From assembly GCF_021228125.1 (NCBI RefSeq), contig NZ_JAJQQS010000009.1, positions 262,774 through 326,773 on the forward strand: DNA of 64,000 nucleotides, read 5' to 3'. Below the pieces are notes generated by a model. The model searched no databases, had not been told where the DNA came from, and was given only the letters and a program-made list of their open reading frames with translations. Origin of the DNA: Streptomyces albireticuli (lineage in GTDB: Bacteria; Actinomycetota; Actinomycetes; Streptomycetales; Streptomycetaceae). Shown here one piece after another: positions 52,852-61,351 of this stretch. Made by a program: the position numbers and the translations under genes. Numbering within the stretch: position 1 is the stretch's first letter; each line of letters starts with the position of its first letter.

Positions 52852-53247
52852 GTGAGCCCTGTACGTCGCTGTTCGCGCACCGCGTGCGGCCGCCCGGCCG
52901 TCGCGACGCTGACGTACGTCTACGCCGATTCGACCGCCGTTCTCGGACCGCTCGCCACCTACGCGGAACCCCACTGTTACGACCTGTGCGCCGAGCACTC
53001 CGAGCGGTTGACCGCCCCCCGTGGCTGGGACGTGGTCCGGCTCGCCCTCGACAGCGGCCCCGCCCGCCCCAGCGGTGACGATCTCGAAGCGCTGGCCAAC
53101 GCCGTGCGCGAGGCGGCCCGCCCGCAGGAGCGCCTCGCCCCGCCGGGCGGTTCCTCCGGCGCCCCCTCCCCGGCCGGCCGCGAGGCCGATCCGATGGAGG
53201 TCGCCCGCCGAGGCCACCTCAGAGTGCTGCGCTCGCCCGACTCCTGA
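52852..53247 (+). CDS. DUF3499-family protein, possible zinc ribbon
   Basis: This 131-residue protein begins with the family opening SPVRRCSRTACGRPAVATL and has HCYDLCAEHSERL around residues 41-53. The CxxxxC and CxxxC pairs could bind zinc. The C-terminal half is Pro/Ala-rich. Function is unknown. The GTG at 52852 lacks a ribosome binding site and has TACCGT eight bases upstream, so a leaderless message is possible. It sits 63 bp before manB, and this pairing is common in actinobacteria as far as I recall. Confidence 0.8.
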   Translation: MSPVRRCSRTACGRPAVATLTYVYADSTAVLGPLATYAEPHCYDLCAEHSERLTAPRGWDVVRLALDSGPARPSGDDLEALANAVREAARPQERLAPPGGSSGAPSPAGREADPMEVARRGHLRVLRSPDS

Positions 53248-53310
53248 CGGCGTCTCCCGTCCCTCCGGGTAGGTTTGTCTTCCCGTACCGGACTCCAGGA
53301 GGGGTTGGCT

Positions 53311-54669
53311 GTGGCTGATCTGTCGCAGATCGTGAAGGCGTACGACGTGCGCGGCGTGGTCCCCGACCAGTGGGACGAGGCGCTCGCGGAGCTCTTCGGC
53401 GCCGCTTTCGCCCAGGTGACCGGCGCGGACGCGATCGTGGTCGGTCATGACATGCGTCCGTCCTCGCCGAGCCTGTCGCGCGCCTTCGCGCGCGGCGCGG
53501 CGGCGCGCGGCGTCGACGTCACCGAGATCGGGCTGTGCTCCACCGACCAGCTGTACTTCGCCAGCGGACAGTTGGACATGCCGGGCGCCATGTTCACGGC
53601 CAGCCACAACCCGGCCCGGTACAACGGCATCAAGCTCTGCCGGGCGGGTGCCGCCCCCGTCGGCCAGGACACCGGCCTGGCCGAGATCCGCGCCCTCGTC
53701 GAGGGCTGGGCCGACTCCGGCGCCCCCGAGCCCGTCGCCACCCCGGGCGAGCTGACCCGGCGGGACGTCCTCGCCGACTACGCCGCGTACCTCCGCTCGC
53801 TGGTGGACCTGAGCGGCATCCGGCCGCTGAAGGTCGTCGTCGACGCGGGCAACGGCATGGGCGGGCACACGGTCCCCACGGTCTTCGAGGGCCTGCCCCT
53901 CGAGCTCACGCCGATGTACTTCGAGCTCGACGGCACCTTCCCCAACCACGAGGCCAACCCCCTCGACCCGAAGAACCTCGTCGACCTCCAGGAGAAGGTC
54001 CGCGAGACCGGCGCCGACATCGGCCTGGCCTTCGACGGCGACGCCGACCGCTGCTTCGCCGTGGACGAGCGCGGCGAGCCCGTCTCCCCGTCCGCGATCA
54101 CGGCCCTCGTCGCCGCGCGCGAGCTCGCCAAGCACCCCGGCGGCACGGTCATCCACAACCTCATCACCTCGTGGTCGGTGCCGGAGGTCGTCAAGGAGCA
54201 CGGCGGCGAGGCGGTCCGCACCCGGGTGGGGCACTCCTTCATCAAGGAGGAGATGGCCCGCACCGGCGCGATCTTCGGCGGCGAGCACTCGGCGCACTAC
54301 TACTTCCGCGACTTCTGGAACGCCGACACGGGCATGCTGGCCGCCCTCCACGTCCTCGCCGCGCTCGGCGGCCAGGACGGGGCGCTCTCGGAGCTCGTCC
54401 GGGAATACGACCGCTACGCCGGCTCCGGCGAGATCAACAGCACCGTCGCCGACCAGGCCGCCAGCGCGGCGGCGGTCCGCGCCGTGTACGAGGGCCGCGA
54501 GGGCACCACGATCGACGAGCTGGACGGCATGACCGTCACGACGCCCGACTGGTGGTTCAACCTCCGCGCCTCCAACACGGAGCCGCTGCTCAGGCTGAAC
54601 GTGGAGGCGCGCGACGCGGAGACGGTGGCGCGGGTGCGCGACGAGGTCCTGGCGATCGTCCGGGCGTGA
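53311..54669 (+). CDS. manB: phosphomannomutase/phosphoglucomutase
   Basis: This 452-residue alpha-D-phosphohexomutase interconverts mannose-6- and mannose-1-phosphate. FTASHNP contains the phosphoserine S98. FDGDADRCFAVDE binds Mg, GEHSAHYYFRDFWNADTGM (19 residues) binds the sugar, and RASNTEPLLRLNVEA forms the phosphate-binding domain. The GTG start has AGGAGGGG six bases upstream. With manA and the nucleotidylyltransferase at 39.7 kb it would supply GDP-mannose for wall glycans, glycolipids or protein mannosylation. Confidence 0.94.
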   Translation: MADLSQIVKAYDVRGVVPDQWDEALAELFGAAFAQVTGADAIVVGHDMRPSSPSLSRAFARGAAARGVDVTEIGLCSTDQLYFASGQLDMPGAMFTASHNPARYNGIKLCRAGAAPVGQDTGLAEIRALVEGWADSGAPEPVATPGELTRRDVLADYAAYLRSLVDLSGIRPLKVVVDAGNGMGGHTVPTVFEGLPLELTPMYFELDGTFPNHEANPLDPKNLVDLQEKVRETGADIGLAFDGDADRCFAVDERGEPVSPSAITALVAARELAKHPGGTVIHNLITSWSVPEVVKEHGGEAVRTRVGHSFIKEEMARTGAIFGGEHSAHYYFRDFWNADTGMLAALHVLAALGGQDGALSELVREYDRYAGSGEINSTVADQAASAAAVRAVYEGREGTTIDELDGMTVTTPDWWFNLRASNTEPLLRLNVEARDAETVARVRDEVLAIVRA

Positions 54670-54713
54670 GCCCGGGCGCCGGGAGCGCGACCCCGCGCAG
54701 GGACTGATCCGGC

Positions 54714-54800
54714 CCGCCCGTGGGCTCCCCCGGCGGTGGCCGGGGGCGTTCGAGGACCGGTGTTCCGGGGCAGAGCCCCGGAACGCGGCGCGACCCGCGC
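54714..54800. repeat. dispersed intergenic repeat, copy C, with two hairpins
   Basis: CCCCCGGC-GGTG-GCCGGGGG (54727-54746) and GTTCCGGGGC-AGA-GCCCCGGAAC (54762-54784) are perfect hairpins following manB. GAGGACCGG precedes the second, linking it to copies A and D. It probably also ends manB transcription. Confidence 0.65.
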
Positions 54801-54906
54801 CGCCGGGCCTCCGGCGGGATCCACCCCGGCCGTGCCACGATCCCGCACCCCCGGCGTGAGCGACTAGGCTGGCCGGACAGAGACGCACATCCCGAAGGGA
54901 ACCCCC

Positions 54907-55095
54907 ATGCCGCTCGAAGCCGGTCTCCTGGAGATCCTCGCCTGCCCGGCGTGCCACGCGCCCCTCCGCGAGGAAGGCGCCACCGAGGAGACCCCCGAGC
55001 TGGTGTGCCAGGGCGGCAGCGGCTGCGGCCTGGCCTACCCCGTCCGGGACGGCATCCCGGTGCTGCTCGTGGACGAGGCCCGGCGCCCGGCCTGA
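54907..55095 (+). CDS. Trm112-family small zinc-binding protein
   Basis: This 62-residue protein has the Trm112/YcaR pattern: LLEILACPACHAPL with a CPxC knuckle, then C and GC at about 38-43, and the closing LAYPVRDGIPVLL. Such proteins bind zinc and often serve as methyltransferase partners; the partner here is unknown. GAAGGGA stands six bases before the ATG. It lies between manB and the SIS protein in a conserved mannose-metabolism neighbourhood. Confidence 0.9.
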   Translation: MPLEAGLLEILACPACHAPLREEGATEETPELVCQGGSGCGLAYPVRDGIPVLLVDEARRPA

Positions 55096-55178
55096 CCCCG
55101 CCCGTCCGGCCCAGGCAAACCCGTACGGCGTACGCGACGGCGAGCGCGTGCGCCACGGCGATCGGAGGCTGATCAACG

Positions 55179-56342
55179 GTGTTCGACGAGTCGCTCCTCG
55201 ATGACCCCGACGCCCTGTCCCGCGCCGATGTCCACGGCCTGCTCCGCGGTGCCGCCGAATCCGGCGCCAGGGTCCGCACGGCCGCCCGGAACACCTCCGA
55301 GGCGGGCGTGGGCGCCCTCAGGCCCGACGGCCGCCCACGGGCCGTCCTGGTGGCCGGTCCCGGCCCCGCCGGCGGCTGCACCGCCGATCTGCTCACCGCC
55401 CTCGCCGGTGACAGCGCCCCGGTCGCGCTGATCCGCCCGACCGGCGTGGCCCCCGCCCCCGGCGCGCTCCGCTGGACGCTCCCCGGCTGGACGGGCCCGC
55501 TGGACCTGCTGCTCGTCGCCAGCCCGGACGGCACGGAGCCCGGCCTCGCGATCCTGCTCGAGCAGGCGTACAGGCGCGGCTGCTCCGTCGTCTGCGTCAC
55601 CCCGGCCGGTTCCCCGCTGGCCGACGCCACCACCCAGGCGCGCGGCCTCGCGATCCCCCTGACCAGCTCGCCGAGCGAGGCCCGTGCGGCGGGCGAGGAG
55701 CCCGCGGCACCCGCCCACAAGGTCGCGCTGCCCGTCGGCCCGGGCATCCTCTGGTCCCTGCTCACCCCACTGCTCGCGCTCGCCGACCGCATCGGCCTGC
55801 TGGCCGCGGACGCCCGCGCGATCGAGGCGCTCGCCGACCGCCTCGACCAGGTCGCCGAGCGCTGCGGGCCGGCGATCGCCACCTACAGCAACCCCGCCAA
55901 GACCCTGGCGGCGGAGCTGGCCGACACCATGCCGCTCATCTGGACCGAGGGCGACCTCGCGGGCGCCACGGGCCGCCACTTCGCGACGGTCCTGGCCGCG
56001 CTCGCCGGCCGCCCCGCGCTCGCCGCCGAGCTTCCCGAGGCCCTCACCGCGCACAGCACCCTGCTCGCCGGGGACCTCGCGGCGGGCGCCGACCCGGAGG
56101 ACTTCTTCCGCGACCGGGTCGAGGACCCCGAGGCCCTGCACGCCCGCGTCGTACTCCTCCGCGAACGGGAGCCGGACGTCACCTCACCCGCCCCGGCCGC
56201 CCGCGAGCTCGCCCTCCAGCGCGACACCCCCGTCAGCGAGCTCCAGGCGGGTGACGGGGAGAGCCCGCTGGAGACCGCCGCGGAGCTGCTCGCCATCACG
56301 GATTTCGCCGCTGTCTACCTGGCGCTCGCTTCCACCCCGTAG
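55179..56342 (+). CDS. SIS-domain protein, phosphoglucose/phosphomannose isomerase-like
   Basis: This 387-residue protein resembles the bifunctional PGI/PMI family: DESLLDDPDALSRADVHGLL at the start, a first sugar-isomerase fold (about 50-170) and a second (about 190-380; IATYSNPAKTLAAELADTMPLIW). The usual catalytic Glu/His constellation is not obvious, so activity is unproven. GGAGG is 9 bases before the GTG. Its place between manB and manA supports a role in fructose/mannose phosphate interconversion or its regulation. Confidence 0.82.
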   Translation: MFDESLLDDPDALSRADVHGLLRGAAESGARVRTAARNTSEAGVGALRPDGRPRAVLVAGPGPAGGCTADLLTALAGDSAPVALIRPTGVAPAPGALRWTLPGWTGPLDLLLVASPDGTEPGLAILLEQAYRRGCSVVCVTPAGSPLADATTQARGLAIPLTSSPSEARAAGEEPAAPAHKVALPVGPGILWSLLTPLLALADRIGLLAADARAIEALADRLDQVAERCGPAIATYSNPAKTLAAELADTMPLIWTEGDLAGATGRHFATVLAALAGRPALAAELPEALTAHSTLLAGDLAAGADPEDFFRDRVEDPEALHARVVLLREREPDVTSPAPAARELALQRDTPVSELQAGDGESPLETAAELLAITDFAAVYLALASTP

Positions 56343-56486
56343 AACCGTAGAACCGTAAGAACCCCTAGAACGAACCGTCAGGCAGCCCGGTGAGCGCGAG
56401 ACCGGGGCACCGTGGAGGCGGTGATCCGGACCCGGCCCACCGTAAGGACGCCCCAAGGCCGTACCGAACAGTCAGGAACCGCTCCC

Positions 56487-57692
56487 ATGGACCGCCTCGC
56501 CAACACCGTGCGCCCCTACGCGTGGGGCTCCACCACCGCGATCCCCGAGCTCCTCGGCACCGCCCCCACCGGCGAGCCGCAGGCCGAGCTGTGGATGGGC
56601 GCCCACCCCGGCGCCCCCTCGCGCGTCGACCGCGGCACCGGCCCCGTACCGCTCTGCGACGTCATCGGCGCGGCCCCCGGACCCGAGCTCGGGGCGGCCG
56701 CCGTCCGGCGCTTCGGCCCGCGGCTGCCGTTCCTCCTCAAGCTCCTCGCCGCGGCCTCGCCGCTCTCCCTCCAGGTCCACCCCGACCTGGACCGGGCGAA
56801 GGCGGGCTTCGCGGAGGAGGAGGCGCGCGGCATTCCGCACGACGCCCCCCACCGCAACTACAAGGACGCGAACCACAAGCCCGAGCTGCTCGTCGCCCTC
56901 ACGCCTTTCGACGGCCTCTGCGGCTTCCGGGCCCCCGACGAGACGGCCGGGCTGCTCGCCGCGCTCGACGTCGACTCCCTCAAGCCTTACGTCGACCTGC
57001 TGCGTGCCCGGCCCGAGACGGACGCCCTGCGCGAGGTCCTCACCGCCGTCCTGGGCGCCGACCACACCGCCATGGCCGAGACCGTCGAGGCCGCGGGCGC
57101 GGCGGCCGAACGGCTCGCCGCCGAGGACGGCCCGCACCGGGCCGCGTACGCCGCCTACGCATCCATCGCCCGCCACTACCCGGGCGACCCCGGCGTCGTC
57201 GCGGCCATGCTCCTCAACCACGTACGCCTCAACCCCGGCGAGGGCCTCTACCTGGGGGCCGGGGTGCCGCACGCCTACCTCGACGGCCTCGGCGTCGAGA
57301 TCATGGCCAACTCGGACAACGTCCTCCGCTGCGGCCTGACGCCCAAGCACGTCGACATCCCCGAACTGCTCCGCGTCGTCCGCTTCGAGAGCACCGTCCC
57401 CGCCGTCCTGCGCCCCGAGGCCGACGCCGGCGGGGAGGAGGTCTACGCGACGCCCGTCGAGGAGTTCCGTCTCTCCCGGCAGGTCTTCGCCCCCGCGTCG
57501 GAGACCCCCGCCACCCTGCCCACGGGCGCCCCGCAGATCCTCCTGTGCACCGCGGGCACCGCCGTCCTGAGCGCCGACGACGGCACCCGGTTGACGCTCC
57601 GGCAGGGCGAGTCCGCCTTCGCGCGGGCGGACGAGCGCGTCGAGCTCAGCGGCGACGGCGCCACCGTCTTCCGCGCCACTGTCGCTCTCTGA
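56487..57692 (+). CDS. manA: mannose-6-phosphate isomerase, class I
   Basis: This 401-residue zinc cupin interconverts fructose-6- and mannose-6-phosphate. NTVRPYAWGSTTAIPELLG opens the family domain. LLAAASPLSLQVHPD and YKDANHKPELLVALTPF supply the zinc His/Glu ligands, and YLGAGVPHAYLDGLGVEIMANSDNVLR (a family block, given here only by its ends) completes the site. AGGAA lies eight bases before the ATG. Between it and the preceding gene is a short run of TAGAACCG-type repeats (56340-56385). Confidence 0.95.
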   Translation: MDRLANTVRPYAWGSTTAIPELLGTAPTGEPQAELWMGAHPGAPSRVDRGTGPVPLCDVIGAAPGPELGAAAVRRFGPRLPFLLKLLAAASPLSLQVHPDLDRAKAGFAEEEARGIPHDAPHRNYKDANHKPELLVALTPFDGLCGFRAPDETAGLLAALDVDSLKPYVDLLRARPETDALREVLTAVLGADHTAMAETVEAAGAAAERLAAEDGPHRAAYAAYASIARHYPGDPGVVAAMLLNHVRLNPGEGLYLGAGVPHAYLDGLGVEIMANSDNVLRCGLTPKHVDIPELLRVVRFESTVPAVLRPEADAGGEEVYATPVEEFRLSRQVFAPASETPATLPTGAPQILLCTAGTAVLSADDGTRLTLRQGESAFARADERVELSGDGATVFRATVAL

Positions 57693-57790
57693 GGCGATCC
57701 GGCCCGAAACCCCGCCCGGCTGCTGCAACAATGGCCCGCCGTAAAGGAAAAGCAAAGCAACTGCTGGGGCGGAAGGGACAACCCGCACAT

Positions 57791-58759
57791 ATGAGTGCAT
57801 CAGGCGGAACCAAGGCCATCGTCGCCGCGCTGGGCGCCAACCTGGCCATCGCCGTGGCGAAATTCGTCGCGTTCGCGTTCAGCGGCTCGTCGTCGATGCT
57901 CGCCGAAGGAGTGCACTCGGTCGCCGACTCCGGCAACCAGGCACTGCTCCTGCTCGGCGGCAAGAAGGCGCAGAAGAAGGCGAGCGAGGAGCACCCCTTC
58001 GGCTACGGCCGCGAGCGCTACATCTACGGATTCCTCGTCTCCATCGTGCTGTTCACGATCGGTGGCGTCTTCGCCCTCTACGAGGGCTACGAGAAGATCA
58101 AGGAACCGCACGAGATCGAGCACTGGTACTGGCCGGTCGGCGTGCTCGTCTTCGCGATCATCGCGGAGGGCTTCTCCTTCCGCACCGCGATCAAGGAGTC
58201 CAACCAGCTGCGCGGCAAGCAGTCCTGGGGCCAGTTCATCCGCACGGCCAAGGCCCCCGAGCTGCCCGTCGTCCTGCTGGAGGACTTCGGCGCCCTCGTG
58301 GGCCTCGTCCTCGCCCTCGGCGGCGTGTGCGTCTCGCTCGCGACGGGCGACGGCGTCTGGGACGGCATCGGCACGCTGTGCATCGGCGCCCTGCTCGTCC
58401 TGATCGCGCTGATCCTGGCCGCGGAGACGAAGTCCCTGCTCCTCGGCGAGGCCGCCGGCAGCGAGGACCTCGCCAGGATCCGGGCCGCGGCGGTCGACGG
58501 CGAGACGGTGACCGCCGTCATCCACATGCGCACGCTCCACCTGGGGCCCGAGGAACTGCTTGTCGCCGCCAAGATCGCGGTGCGGCACGACGACACCGCC
58601 GTCGAGATCGCACGAGCCATCGACGCGGCGGAGGCCCGCATCCGCGAGGCGGTCCCGATCGCCCGGGTGATCTACCTGGAGCCGGACATCTACGACGAAC
58701 GGGCAGCGGCGGCGGGCGCGGACCCGACGGCGACACCGGGGGGCCCGGCCGGGCACTGA
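57791..58759 (+). CDS. cation diffusion facilitator (zinc/cation efflux) family protein
   Basis: This 322-residue protein has about six membrane helices. SMLAEGVHSVADSGNQALL carries the H-x3-D metal site, and LLEDFGALVGLVLAL a second acidic site. A cytoplasmic C-terminal domain (about 225-300) is typical of CDF transporters. It should export divalent metal by proton antiport; the metal is not predictable, and the unusual second site (ED rather than HxxxD) deserves note. The ATG at 57791 fits the family start; an ATG at 57731 would add 20 Lys/Arg-rich residues. Confidence 0.85.
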   Translation: MSASGGTKAIVAALGANLAIAVAKFVAFAFSGSSSMLAEGVHSVADSGNQALLLLGGKKAQKKASEEHPFGYGRERYIYGFLVSIVLFTIGGVFALYEGYEKIKEPHEIEHWYWPVGVLVFAIIAEGFSFRTAIKESNQLRGKQSWGQFIRTAKAPELPVVLLEDFGALVGLVLALGGVCVSLATGDGVWDGIGTLCIGALLVLIALILAAETKSLLLGEAAGSEDLARIRAAAVDGETVTAVIHMRTLHLGPEELLVAAKIAVRHDDTAVEIARAIDAAEARIREAVPIARVIYLEPDIYDERAAAAGADPTATPGGPAGH

Positions 58760-58772
58760 GGGCCACTCACGG

Positions 58773-58890
58773 AACGCCGGGCGGGCTGAATTTCAGCCCG
58801 CCCGGCGTTTGAGGACCGGGGTCCGGGGCGGAGCCCCGGTTTCGGGAAGGGGCGGGTAGGGGACAAGGCCCCGCGCAGCGGCACCCCACC
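58773..58890. repeat. dispersed intergenic repeat, copy D, with perfect terminator hairpin
   Basis: AACGCCGGGCGGGCTGAA (58773-58790) and its exact complement (58792-58809) form an 18-bp stem with a one-base loop. Then GAGGACCGGGGTCCGGGG and the hairpin CCGGGGC-GGA-GCCCCGG (58823-58839) match copy A, followed by the GGGAAGGGGCGGG tract. It lies between convergent genes and can terminate both. Confidence 0.8.
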
Positions 58891-58927
58891 CGCACCCTCC
58901 CCGCTCACCCGCACCCGCACCCGCCGG

Positions 58928-60928
58928 TTACGACACCTCCGCCAACACCCCCACCACCGCCCCCACACCACCCGCGGAAAGCAACCGCTCCCGAAACCCC
59001 GGATCCATCAACTTCCGCGACAGCATCGCCAGAATCCGCAGATGCTCATCCCCCGCCATCCTCTCCGGCACCGCGATCATGAAGATCAGCCGCGCCCTCG
59101 TCCCGTCCGGCGCCCCCCACTCGATGCCCTCCTCGGACCGCGCGAAGGCGACCACCGGAGCCGAGACCGCGTCCGTCTTGGCGTGCGGGATCGCGATCTC
59201 CTCACCCAGACCGGTGGTACCCAGGGCCTCCCGCGCGAGCACGGCGGCGACCAGCCCGTCCGGGTCCGTCACCCGGCCGGTGGCGGCCAGCAGCCCGGCC
59301 AGCTCGTGGATCGCGGCCTCCTTCGAGCGGGCGGCGAGCCACGGCCGTACGGACGCCTCGGTGAGGTGACCTGACAGTGCCGACGCGCCGCCCGCCGCCT
59401 CGGTGGCCCCGCCGCCCGGCACCGGCGGCGGCACCGGCGGCACCGCCGGTGCCGCCGCCACGGCACCCGGCATCCGCGGGGCGGCCCCGCCGCCGAGGGC
59501 CATCAGCGTGACCGTCGCCAGCGCCGTCACCACCGTGCCGACGGCGACGGCGACGAAGAACATCGGCACCCCGCCGACCGCGCCCAGTACCGCCACGATC
59601 GGCCCGCCGTGCGGCACGCTGTCCTTCACCGCCGCGAGGCCCGCGACCGCGCCGGCCACCGCGCCGCCCAGCATGTTCGCGGGGATGACCCGGGCCGGCC
59701 GGGCGGCGGCGAACGGGATCGCGCCCTCCGTGATGCCGAAGAAGCCCATGAACAGCGCCGCCAGCCCGGTCTCCCGCTCCTGCTGAGTGAACAGCCCGCG
59801 GCGCAGCACCGTCGCGAGTCCCTGGCCGAGCGGCGGCACCGGGATCGCCGCCGCGCACATGCCCATGATCTCGGGGTTCCGGGAGACCAGCCCCGCGCCG
59901 AAGAGGAACGCCGTCTTGTTGACCGGCCCGCCCATGTCGAAGGCGATCATCAGGCCGAGCAGCACCCCGAGCAGCGCCGCGCTGGTGCCGGTCAGGCTGC
60001 CCAGCCAGTCCGTCAGATGCGTGAAGACCCAGGCGATGGGGCGCCCGATCACGTAGACGAAGAACAGCCCGACGGCGCTCGTCGCGACGATCGGGATGAC
60101 GATGACCGGCATGATCGGCCGGACGAACTCCGGCACCGTGACCTTCCGGATCCACCGGACCGCGTAGCCCGCCAGGAAGCCGGTGGCGATCGCCCCGATG
60201 AACCCCGCTCCGGCCTCGCTGTCGTAGAGCTCCCCGTGACTCGCGATCCAGCCGCCGACCATGCCCGGCACGAGCGCGGGCCGGTCGCCGACGGCGTAGG
60301 CGATGTAGCCGGAGAGGATCGGGATCATCAGCGTGAAGCCGATGACGCCGATGTCGTTGACGGTCTGCCAGAAGGAACTGTGGAAGACGATCCCCTCGGG
60401 GGTGGTGTGCCCGCCCAGCGCGAGCGACACGGCGATCAGCAGACCGCCGACGACCACGAACGGGATCATGTACGAGACGCCGTTCATCAGCGCCTTGTAG
60501 AGGACGCCGCGCTCCCTGCCGGCCTCCGCGCCCGGCGGTCCGGCGGCCCCCGCGCCCGCCCCGTCGCCCCGGTGCACGGGCGCGGACCGCACCCGGTCGA
60601 TCAGCCGCTCCGGGTGGTGGATGCCCTCGGCGACCCCCACGACCAGGACCCGCTTGCCGGCGAAGCGGCTCAGGTCGACGTCCTTGTCGGCGGCGACGAT
60701 GATCCCGTCCGCCTCTCTGACATCGTTGTCGGTCAGCACGTTCTCCGCGCCGATCGACCCCTGTGTCTCCACCTTCATCTCGTGGCCGAGCACCTGCGCG
60801 GCCTGCGCCAGCTTCTCCGCCGCCATATAGGTGTGGGCGATGCCGGTGGGACAGGCGGTCACCGCCAGCAGCTTGAGCCCCGGCCCCCGGACCCCCGCGC
60901 CCTCGGGAGGATCGGCTGGACTGATCAC
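58928..60928 (-). CDS. fructose-type PTS permease, fused EIIB-EIIC-EIIA
   Basis: This 666-residue protein has an EIIB domain (about 17-110) with the phospho-Cys C26 in ACPTGIAHTYMA. A membrane EIIC domain (about 145-490; VSYMIPFVVVGGLLIA, FDMGGPVNKTAF, GFFGITEGAIPFA) is followed by an Ala/Pro/Gly linker and an EIIA domain (about 520-660) with phospho-His H582 in IPHAKTD. It imports and phosphorylates fructose or a related sugar. No fructose-1-phosphate kinase or DeoR-type regulator is adjacent in the window. GGAG precedes the GTG start. Confidence 0.94.
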   Translation of the reverse strand: MISPADPPEGAGVRGPGLKLLAVTACPTGIAHTYMAAEKLAQAAQVLGHEMKVETQGSIGAENVLTDNDVREADGIIVAADKDVDLSRFAGKRVLVVGVAEGIHHPERLIDRVRSAPVHRGDGAGAGAAGPPGAEAGRERGVLYKALMNGVSYMIPFVVVGGLLIAVSLALGGHTTPEGIVFHSSFWQTVNDIGVIGFTLMIPILSGYIAYAVGDRPALVPGMVGGWIASHGELYDSEAGAGFIGAIATGFLAGYAVRWIRKVTVPEFVRPIMPVIVIPIVATSAVGLFFVYVIGRPIAWVFTHLTDWLGSLTGTSAALLGVLLGLMIAFDMGGPVNKTAFLFGAGLVSRNPEIMGMCAAAIPVPPLGQGLATVLRRGLFTQQERETGLAALFMGFFGITEGAIPFAAARPARVIPANMLGGAVAGAVAGLAAVKDSVPHGGPIVAVLGAVGGVPMFFVAVAVGTVVTALATVTLMALGGGAAPRMPGAVAAAPAVPPVPPPVPGGGATEAAGGASALSGHLTEASVRPWLAARSKEAAIHELAGLLAATGRVTDPDGLVAAVLAREALGTTGLGEEIAIPHAKTDAVSAPVVAFARSEEGIEWGAPDGTRARLIFMIAVPERMAGDEHLRILAMLSRKLMDPGFRERLLSAGGVGAVVGVLAEVS

Positions 60929-61351
60929 GTGGATCTCCTCACAACGTCATCGCGCGCGGGAGCGTGCCGCGTCCCCGCGCTGTTCGCATCCTGCAACACG
61001 TGACCTGCGGAGCAAAGCGCGTACCTGCCGGATCGTCAGGCTGCGTCGGGCGCGCGGAACTCGGTGGGCCGCCGGGCCGGGGCCGAGAGGGGCTGGGGCT
61101 CACCGGGCCGTCAGGTGTAGATTCGTGACCAGAGCCAGACGTCGCTGCTGATGGCGGTCGGGCGGCCCGCGCGACGGGCCGGCCGAGGGAGAGAGGGCCT
61201 CCGACGGACTGCGCTGCGGCCAGGGGACGAGTGCGTCCGCACTCCGCCCGACCGGACCCGGACGGTTGCCGTCCGGCCACCCGTTCAGGCGGCCTGACCG
61301 CGTGCACAGCCGTACCCACTCTCGCTCGCCCCTTCAGGAGGAGCAGCCCGT
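60929..61351. promoter_or_regulatory. 423-bp region with a long structured leader of the adenosylhomocysteinase gene
   Basis: TAGATT at about 61117 is the best -10, implying a leader of roughly 220 bases. Right after it GTG at 61123 opens an eight-codon ORF ending RRRC-stop with two rare AGA codons. Hairpins include GGCCCG-CGCGA-CGGGCC (about 61170) and CCGGACGG-TTG-CCGTCCGG (61258-61276). No match to the SAH riboswitch consensus could be made. The left part carries the PTS promoter. Confidence 0.4.

Noticed and set aside
61120..61351. SAH riboswitch upstream of ahcY
   Set aside because: The gene is the natural target and GCGCTGCGGCC-like words occur, but the flanking conserved blocks and pairing of the SAH aptamer could not be placed.
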